Source: Gammaproteobacteria bacterium (GTDB lineage: Bacteria; Pseudomonadota; Gammaproteobacteria; Steroidobacterales; Woeseiaceae). From it: a DNA stretch of 64,000 nucleotides. Under the pieces are notes generated by a model. It had not been told where the DNA came from, made no database searches, and saw nothing but the letters and a program-made list of their open reading frames with translations. Made by a program: the position numbers and the translations under genes. The stretch is from the NCBI GenBank assembly GCA_024640305.1, contig JAHEFG010000005.1, forward strand, positions 62,001 to 126,000. The letters run 5' to 3'. Below are positions 59,392-64,000 of the stretch, one piece after another. Position 1 is the stretch's first letter. Every line of letters starts with the position of its first letter.

Positions 59392-59928
59392 CTACCCCCG
59401 GAATTCGAGCTCATGCAGCCAGGCCGCGTGGCGTGGAGCCTTCTTCGTGCGGCTCCATTCCTCAAGCATATCGGGTGCGACACGTTTGAGCTCGTCAATT
59501 TGTTCTTGTGTTTGCGTGTTGGCAACGAGCTCGAGTCGGTGGCCGTTCGGGTCAAAAAAGTAGATTGACTGAAAAATGCCGTGATTGGTTGGTCCGATTA
59601 CGTCGAGTCCCTCGGCTTCGATATGCTCTTTCGCTGCGAGCAACGCGTCGTAATCCTCAAGTTCGAATGCCAGGTGCTGTACCCACTCCGGTGTGTTGTG
59701 ATCGCGATCCATCTGGGGTCGCGTCGGTAATTCGAAGAATGCGAGCACATTGCCCATGCCGGCATCGAGAAACACATGCATGTATGGGTCAGGTTCCTTT
59801 GTCGACGGAACCTGGTCTTCAGCGAAAGCGAGCATGAATTCCATATTCAGCACGCGTTCGTAGAACTCCACGGTTTCCTTAGCGTCGTTACAACGATAAG
59901 CCACATGGTGAATTCTTTTGAGTTTCAT
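59392..59928 (-). CDS. VOC-family metalloprotein in the tyrosine operon
   Basis: The 178-residue protein has two beta-alpha-beta-beta-beta modules of the vicinal oxygen chelate fold. Possible metal ligands are in all four expected strands: His8 or His9 in IHHVAYRC, Glu in VLAFFELPT, His in [10 protein letters not shown] and Glu in GHRLELVAN. The last 35 residues ([19 protein letters not shown]) are an extra tail. It overlaps hpd by four bases, so it is part of the tyrosine operon. Substrate is unknown; glyoxalase-like isomerase or extradiol dioxygenase activity are both possible. Confidence 0.82.
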   Translation of the reverse strand: MKLKRIHHVAYRCNDAKETVEFYERVLNMEFMLAFAEDQVPSTKEPDPYMHVFLDAGMGNVLAFFELPTRPQMDRDHNTPEWVQHLAFELEDYDALLAAKEHIEAEGLDVIGPTNHGIFQSIYFFDPNGHRLELVANTQTQEQIDELKRVAPDMLEEWSRTKKAPRHAAWLHELEFRG

Positions 59929-61013
59929 TGTGCCTCCTTCTGCTCGCCGACGATTCCACGGGCTATTTGATCGCGTTCAATGGACTCGAACAGTGCCTTG
60001 AAATTTCCTTCGCCAAATCCGTCATCTTTCTTGCGCTGGATGAACTCAAAGAATACCGGGCCGAGCATAGTGTCCGAAAAAATCTGTAACAACAGGCGCG
60101 GGTCGCCATCTTCAGTTGAACCATCCAGCAAAATACCGCGTGACTGTAACTCGTCAACCGGTTCGCCGTGATTCGGAAGCCTGTCTTCGAGCATGTCGTA
60201 GTAGGTGTCCGGCGGAGGGGTCATGAATGTCAGGCCACGCTCTTTGAGCCGATCCCAGCACGTGAACAGGTCGTCGCAACTCAGGGCAATGTGCTGGATG
60301 CCTTCACCGTTGAATGCCATCAGGAATTCTTCGATCTGTCCTGTGCCTTGCGATGCTTCCTCATTCAGAGGGATGCGAATCCGATTATCCGGCGCGGCCA
60401 TCGCTTTGGAGAACAGACCGGTGTATTCGCCCTTGATATCGAAATAGCGATACTCACGAAAGTTGAATAGCTTTTCATAGAAGTTCGCCCAGTAGCCCAT
60501 GCGGCCGCGGTAGACATTGTGCGTAAGGTGATCGATTTCCTTGAAGCCGCAGCCCTCAGGGTGCCGGTCGACACCATCGAAGAATTCGAAGTCGATGTCA
60601 TAAAAGGTATTGCCCTTGGTGTAGCGGTCGATCAGGTACAGTGGCGCGCCGCCGATGCCCCGGATGGCCGGCAAGCGCAATTCCATCGGACCGGTTGGAA
60701 TATCGATCGGTTGTGCGCCAAGTTGCAGAGCCCGGTTGTAGGCGAAATGCGCATCTTTGACACGGAATGCCATGCCGCATGCAGAGGGGCCATGTTCCTG
60801 CGCAAAATAGGCCGCGAGGCTATTCGGCTCGGCGTTTAAAATGAAGTTGATGTCGCCCTGGCGATACAGCGTCACGTTCTTCGAGCGATGGCGTGCAACG
60901 GCGTCGAAGCCGAGCAGGTGAAAGACTGATTCGAGGACGCCGGGTTCGGGCGAGGCGAACTCGACGAACTCAAATCCGTCCAGACCCATTGGGTTGTCGA
61001 TTTGCTCAGACAT
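59925..61013 (-). CDS. hpd: 4-hydroxyphenylpyruvate dioxygenase
   Basis: HPPD converts 4-hydroxyphenylpyruvate to homogentisate. The 362-residue protein (Pseudomonas about 357) has two VOC modules; the iron ligands are the His in [13 protein letters not shown], the His in [10 protein letters not shown] and the Glu in [11 protein letters not shown]. The product-release helix [18 protein letters not shown] is also present. ATG 61013 is chosen inside a longer frame because it gives [20 protein letters not shown]. It heads the leftward operon and faces the Lrp-type regulator across 134 bases. Confidence 0.97.
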   Translation of the reverse strand: MSEQIDNPMGLDGFEFVEFASPEPGVLESVFHLLGFDAVARHRSKNVTLYRQGDINFILNAEPNSLAAYFAQEHGPSACGMAFRVKDAHFAYNRALQLGAQPIDIPTGPMELRLPAIRGIGGAPLYLIDRYTKGNTFYDIDFEFFDGVDRHPEGCGFKEIDHLTHNVYRGRMGYWANFYEKLFNFREYRYFDIKGEYTGLFSKAMAAPDNRIRIPLNEEASQGTGQIEEFLMAFNGEGIQHIALSCDDLFTCWDRLKERGLTFMTPPPDTYYDMLEDRLPNHGEPVDELQSRGILLDGSTEDGDPRLLLQIFSDTMLGPVFFEFIQRKKDDGFGEGNFKALFESIERDQIARGIVGEQKEAQ

Positions 61014-61101
61014 GTAATGCTCCCGCGTAACAAAACTTTTCGACAGTATGCGCATTTTCTACCGATTTTGTGTTCATAAATGATCTATTTAGCACATATT
61101 C

Positions 61102-61117
61102 TGCAACATAAATTGCA
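61102..61117. promoter_or_regulatory. Dyad between hpd and its divergent Lrp/AsnC regulator
   Basis: TGCAA-N6-TTGCA forms a perfect 5-base dyad roughly midway between the two start codons. Lrp/AsnC regulators commonly bind short dyads of about 15 bases in such divergent regions, so this is a candidate operator. The call rests on symmetry and place. Confidence 0.45.
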
Positions 61118-61147
61118 AAGATTTGAAGATATTGACAGTATGGGGTC

Positions 61148-61612
61148 ATGCAACTATCAAGAGCCGATCATCTGTTACTCGACGCCTTACAAAGTGACGC
61201 GACGCGCAGTCAGAGTGAGCTTGCCGAAATCGCCGGCATGTCACGGAGTTCTGTCTGGCGACGAATCCGGGACTTCGAAGAAAGCGGGCTCATAACCGCC
61301 CAGGTCGCGCTGCTGAACCCCCAGCAGGCCGGGTTTCAGATCCAGGTGTTGTTATCAGTCGCGATGACCGAGCATACGGACGAGAACAGGCAGGATTTCG
61401 AACGTCATGTTGCATTGCTGCCCGAAGTCACAGAGTGTTTTTCAGTGTCGGGTGAACGGGACTACGTACTGCATGTAGTCGTTCGTGACATGGACGCCTA
61501 CAACCAGTTTCTTAACGCACAAGTACTCAAGCACCCGGCCGTGCGTTCCGCCAGTTCCACGTTCGTCTTACGCCGTGTCAAATACACGACAATGATGCCG
61601 CTGAAGCCTTAG
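61148..61612 (+). CDS. Lrp/AsnC family transcriptional regulator
   Basis: The 154-residue protein has an N-terminal helix-turn-helix (LLLDALQSDATRSQSELAEIAGMSRSSVWRRIRDFEESGLI, about 9-49) and a C-terminal ligand-binding RAM domain (VTECFSVSGERDYVLHVVVRDMDAYNQFL). These regulators sense amino acids. Its placement divergent to hpd suggests control of tyrosine catabolism by tyrosine or a related amino acid. It converges on dapA with 18 bases between the stops. Confidence 0.9.
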   Translation: MQLSRADHLLLDALQSDATRSQSELAEIAGMSRSSVWRRIRDFEESGLITAQVALLNPQQAGFQIQVLLSVAMTEHTDENRQDFERHVALLPEVTECFSVSGERDYVLHVVVRDMDAYNQFLNAQVLKHPAVRSASSTFVLRRVKYTTMMPLKP

Positions 61613-61630
61613 TCTCGTTTCAACTGCACG

Positions 61631-62503
61631 TCATATCAGATCGAGGCCCGACATCGCATCACGTATTGCCGATTTCGAGTGGCTTGAAAGTGGCACGATT
61701 GGTAATCGACAAGACTCATCACAGAGTTGCAGCAATGATGCAGCATATTTGACGCCGGCAGGGCTGGGCTCCGCAAACAACGCCATGTGCAGCGGCATGA
61801 GTCGTTCCTGAATTGCCGCTGCCGCAGCGTAATCGCCATTGCTGCAGGCAGCCTGCATGTCAGAGCATAGCGCCGGTGCGATATTGCCGGTCACCGAGAT
61901 GCAGCCGTTGCCGCCCGCGGCGTTGTAGGACACGGCAGTGCCGTCGTCACCCGAAAGGAAGGAAAACTCTTTCTTGATCAGCAATTTCTCGCGGACAGGA
62001 CGCGTAAGATCGCTGGTAGCATCCTTTACGCCATGCACTCGGGGCAGTGCTGCAATGCGTGCCATCGTTTCCGGGAGGATATCCACAATTGCCCGAGGCG
62101 GAATGTTGTAAACGAAAATCGGAATCCTGCTTGCTTCATGCACTGCCTCGAAATGTCTGAATAATCCTTCTTGTGAGGGTCGATTGTAGTAACCGGCCAC
62201 ATGCAAGCTTGCATCGGCGCCAAAATCCTGCGCGGCGTCGTTATAGAAGATCGCCTCGCGCGTGTTGTTGGAGCCGGCCCCCGCAAGAATCGGCAACTTC
62301 CCGGCAGCTTCTTCCGCCACGATCTCGATCACACGACAATGCTCTTTCTCTGTCAGCGTTGCCGATTCTCCGGTCGTTCCAACAGGCACGAGACCGTCCG
62401 TACCCTGCTCAATGTGCCACTGCACCATCTTGCGCAAGGCGTCCTCATCGAGTTGGTCATTTCGAAACGGCGTCACCAGCGCTACCAGTGATCCCTTAAT
62501 CAT
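61631..62503 (-). CDS. dapA: 4-hydroxy-tetrahydrodipicolinate synthase
   Basis: DapA joins pyruvate with aspartate semialdehyde, committing to lysine and meso-diaminopimelate. The 290-residue aldolase-family protein shows GTTGESATLTEKEH, ILAGAGSNNT, AGYYNRPSQEGLFRHFEAV, YNIPPR with the catalytic Tyr, the Schiff-base Lys in VHGVKDATSDL and LSGDDGTAVSYNAAGGNG. It reads close to E. coli DapA (292), but here a His-Val-Ala replaces the usual first strand context, and pathway paralogues of this fold exist. ATG 62503 is chosen over seven upstream codons. It is not near other lysine genes. Confidence 0.93.
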   Translation of the reverse strand: MIKGSLVALVTPFRNDQLDEDALRKMVQWHIEQGTDGLVPVGTTGESATLTEKEHCRVIEIVAEEAAGKLPILAGAGSNNTREAIFYNDAAQDFGADASLHVAGYYNRPSQEGLFRHFEAVHEASRIPIFVYNIPPRAIVDILPETMARIAALPRVHGVKDATSDLTRPVREKLLIKKEFSFLSGDDGTAVSYNAAGGNGCISVTGNIAPALCSDMQAACSNGDYAAAAAIQERLMPLHMALFAEPSPAGVKYAASLLQLCDESCRLPIVPLSSHSKSAIRDAMSGLDLI

Positions 62504-62728
62504 TGTGTGCTCCTGTTGATGCAAATCTCACCAACGGCTGAAAATTTCAAACCGGATGATACGTGTAAACACCTATCCATAGGGTATTTCATTGCGTCAC
62601 ACGGAGCTCTAATATTTGTTGGTTACCCAATCAGGCGTTGAGCGCGGTCCGTTCTAAGACAGGCAACCGCAGCGCTTTTGCCCTGATTTGCTGTTCAACA
62701 TGTCGGGGCAAGCAATCGGAGCCTCCGC

Positions 62729-64000
62729 ATGAAGACTATAATCGAACCATTCCGGATCAAAACCGTCGAGCCTATCCGGCTAACCACGTTCGCAGAGCGA
62801 CAGGCGCTTTTGCAGGCGTCGCACTTCAACACGTTTCTACTGCATTCGGACGATGTCATTATCGATTTGCTGACCGATTCCGGTACCGCGGCGATGAGCG
62901 CGGCGCAATGGTCTGTGCTTATGCGCGGCGATGAGAGCTACGCCGGATCGCCGTCGTATCACCGCTTCAAATCAGCCGTGAAGAATCTGATGCCCTTCAA
63001 ACACATTCTGCCGACGCATCAGGGCAGGGCTGCCGAGAGTATCTTGTTCTCGCTGATAGGCGGCGAGGGGAAAGCAATTCCTTCAAATACGCATTTTGAT
63101 ACGACCAGGAGCAACATCGAGGCTTCCGGCGCCCAGGCACATGATCTTGTCATCGATGAGGGCCTGGATCCGGGGCTTGTACACCCGTTCAAGGGCAATA
63201 TGGACATTGCAAAGCTGGATGCATTCTTGCAGGCAAATGAGGGACATGTGCCTTGTGTGATGACAACGATTACAAACAATGCCGGGGGCGGCCAACCGGT
63301 TAGCATGGACAACATCCGGCGCACTGCGGAATTGGCTCACAAGTACGGCATACCATTTTTCATCGACAGCTGCCGCTTTGCGGAGAACGCATACTTCATC
63401 AAGAAGCGAGAACCGGGTTTCGCGGATACGACAGTCAGTGACATCGTGCGCAGGATATTCTCTTACGCGGATGGCATGACGATGAGCGCCAAGAAAGACG
63501 CATTCGCAAACATCGGCGGCTGGTTGGCGCTCAATGATGACGCACTTGCTGAGAGAGCGCGCACCCGGCTCATACAAATCGAGGGGTTTCCGACCTACGG
63601 TGGACTGGCCGGGCGCGATCTCGAAGCCATAGCCCAAGGTCTCAGCGAGATTATCGACGAGGACTACCTGGCCTATCGATTGAGAACCAGCGAATACATC
63701 GTTGAGCAGCTCGTCGCGTTGGGTATCCCGGTCGTCTTGCCGGCGGGTGGGCACGCAGTATTTGTTGATGCGCGTGGCTGGCTGCCACACATTCCACCGC
63801 TTGAGTATCCCGGACAAGCCGTGGTTGCGGGATTGTACGAAGTTGGCGGCATCAGGGCGTGCGAGATTGGCACGGTAATGTTCGGTCGCAAGACTGACGG
63901 TAGTGAAGCGCCGGCCAAGATGGACCTGGTTCGCCTTGCGATGCCGCGACGTGTGTACACGCAGTCTCACGCCGATTATGTCGTGGAGGTGTTTGCTGAA
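62729..64000 (+). CDS. tnaA: Tryptophanase, 3' end cut by window
   Basis: Tryptophanase splits tryptophan into indole, pyruvate and ammonia using PLP. The frame opens with MKTIIEPFRIKTVEPIRL and runs uninterrupted to the window end (424 codons; family about 465). Conserved segments are FIDSCRFAENAYFI, the PLP lysine in TMSAKKDAFANIGG, and RLAMPRRVYTQSH. Two positions distinguish it from tyrosine phenol-lyase: HFDTTR has Asp where lyases have Thr, and RACEIG has Ile where lyases have Arg. The gap 62504-62728 to the divergent dapA contains no supported gene; no tnaC leader peptide was recognised. Confidence 0.9.
   Translation, partial: MKTIIEPFRIKTVEPIRLTTFAERQALLQASHFNTFLLHSDDVIIDLLTDSGTAAMSAAQWSVLMRGDESYAGSPSYHRFKSAVKNLMPFKHILPTHQGRAAESILFSLIGGEGKAIPSNTHFDTTRSNIEASGAQAHDLVIDEGLDPGLVHPFKGNMDIAKLDAFLQANEGHVPCVMTTITNNAGGGQPVSMDNIRRTAELAHKYGIPFFIDSCRFAENAYFIKKREPGFADTTVSDIVRRIFSYADGMTMSAKKDAFANIGGWLALNDDALAERARTRLIQIEGFPTYGGLAGRDLEAIAQGLSEIIDEDYLAYRLRTSEYIVEQLVALGIPVVLPAGGHAVFVDARGWLPHIPPLEYPGQAVVAGLYEVGGIRACEIGTVMFGRKTDGSEAPAKMDLVRLAMPRRVYTQSHADYVVEVFAE

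Noticed and set aside
63083-63970. 295-codon open frame on the minus strand
   Set aside because: Antisense to the conserved tryptophanase gene.

Overview
The window is a compact stretch of gammaproteobacterial chromosome. It holds about 67 protein genes (two cut by the window edges), no rRNA or tRNA gene that I can recognise, no insertion sequence, no phage and no CRISPR array. No gap between genes reaches 300 bases; the largest are 20095-20361 and 62504-62728. GTG and TTG starts are common and many genes overlap by ATGA/GTGA/TTGA, which points to long operons. Gene content (rpfE-like/recJ/prfB/lysS, sdhCDAB-sdhE-cptA, lolCE-lolD/comEC/exbBD/msbA/lpxK/kdsB) and a short GCGGCTTTAGCCGC-type repeat resemble Xanthomonadales and neighbouring deep gammaproteobacterial groups such as the Woeseia/Steroidobacter relatives. 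This placement is inference; the genus cannot be fixed from the sequence.

Layout. 1-10082 (+): dnaE (5' cut), accA, tilS, pyrG, kdsA, eno, ftsB, truD, covering replication, fatty acid start, tRNA-Ile lysidine, CTP, Kdo synthesis, glycolysis and division. 10130-14675: an Smr-domain gene (-), then surE-pcm-yqaA-nlpD-rpoS (+), the classical stationary-phase cluster, and an Mth938-like gene (-). 14744-20094 (+): rpfE-like, recJ, prfB with its programmed frameshift, lysS. 20095-20361: repeats only. 20362-21525 (-): DUF2165 protein and ygfZ. 21535-25763 (+): an SDHAF4-like assembly factor, sdhCDAB, sdhE and cptA. 25829-31362 (+): a sigma-E type promoter, rpoE-rseA-rseB-rseC, a glutaredoxin-like gene, lepA, lepB. 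31461-39104 (+): DUF4845 gene, rnc, era, recO, pdxJ, an exonuclease, rlmD, nagZ and a degenerate GGDEF gene. 39075-43845 (-): csiV, mfd and a small secreted protein with a clear terminator. 44012-54670 (+, with one DUF2062 gene on -): lolC, lolE, lolD, comEC, exbB, exbD, msbA, lpxK, kdsB, an envelope-biogenesis block. 54676-56590: a CotH-kinase-like exported protein facing a DUF4956 membrane protein. 56746-57699: ribokinase. 57709-61013 (-): tyrosine catabolism operon hpd-VOC-fah-maiA, with a divergent Lrp/AsnC regulator. 61631-62503 (-): dapA. 62729-64000 (+): tryptophanase, cut by the window end.

How the genes work together. Much of the window serves the cell envelope: Kdo (kdsA, kdsB), lipid A (lpxK, msbA), lipoproteins (lolCDE), septal peptidoglycan (ftsB, nlpD, csiV, nagZ) and the sigma-E stress circuit that watches them. 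A second theme is translation and its quality (tilS, truD, prfB, lysS, lepA, rnc, era, rlmD). The right end is amino-acid catabolism.

Best candidates for new biology are the CotH-like/DUF4956 pair at 54676-56590, the tyrosine operon that lacks hmgA but carries a metal-type VOC protein, the degenerate GGDEF protein between nagZ and csiV, and the perfect TGTGA-N6-TCACA site in front of lolC. The rest is ordinary core genome.
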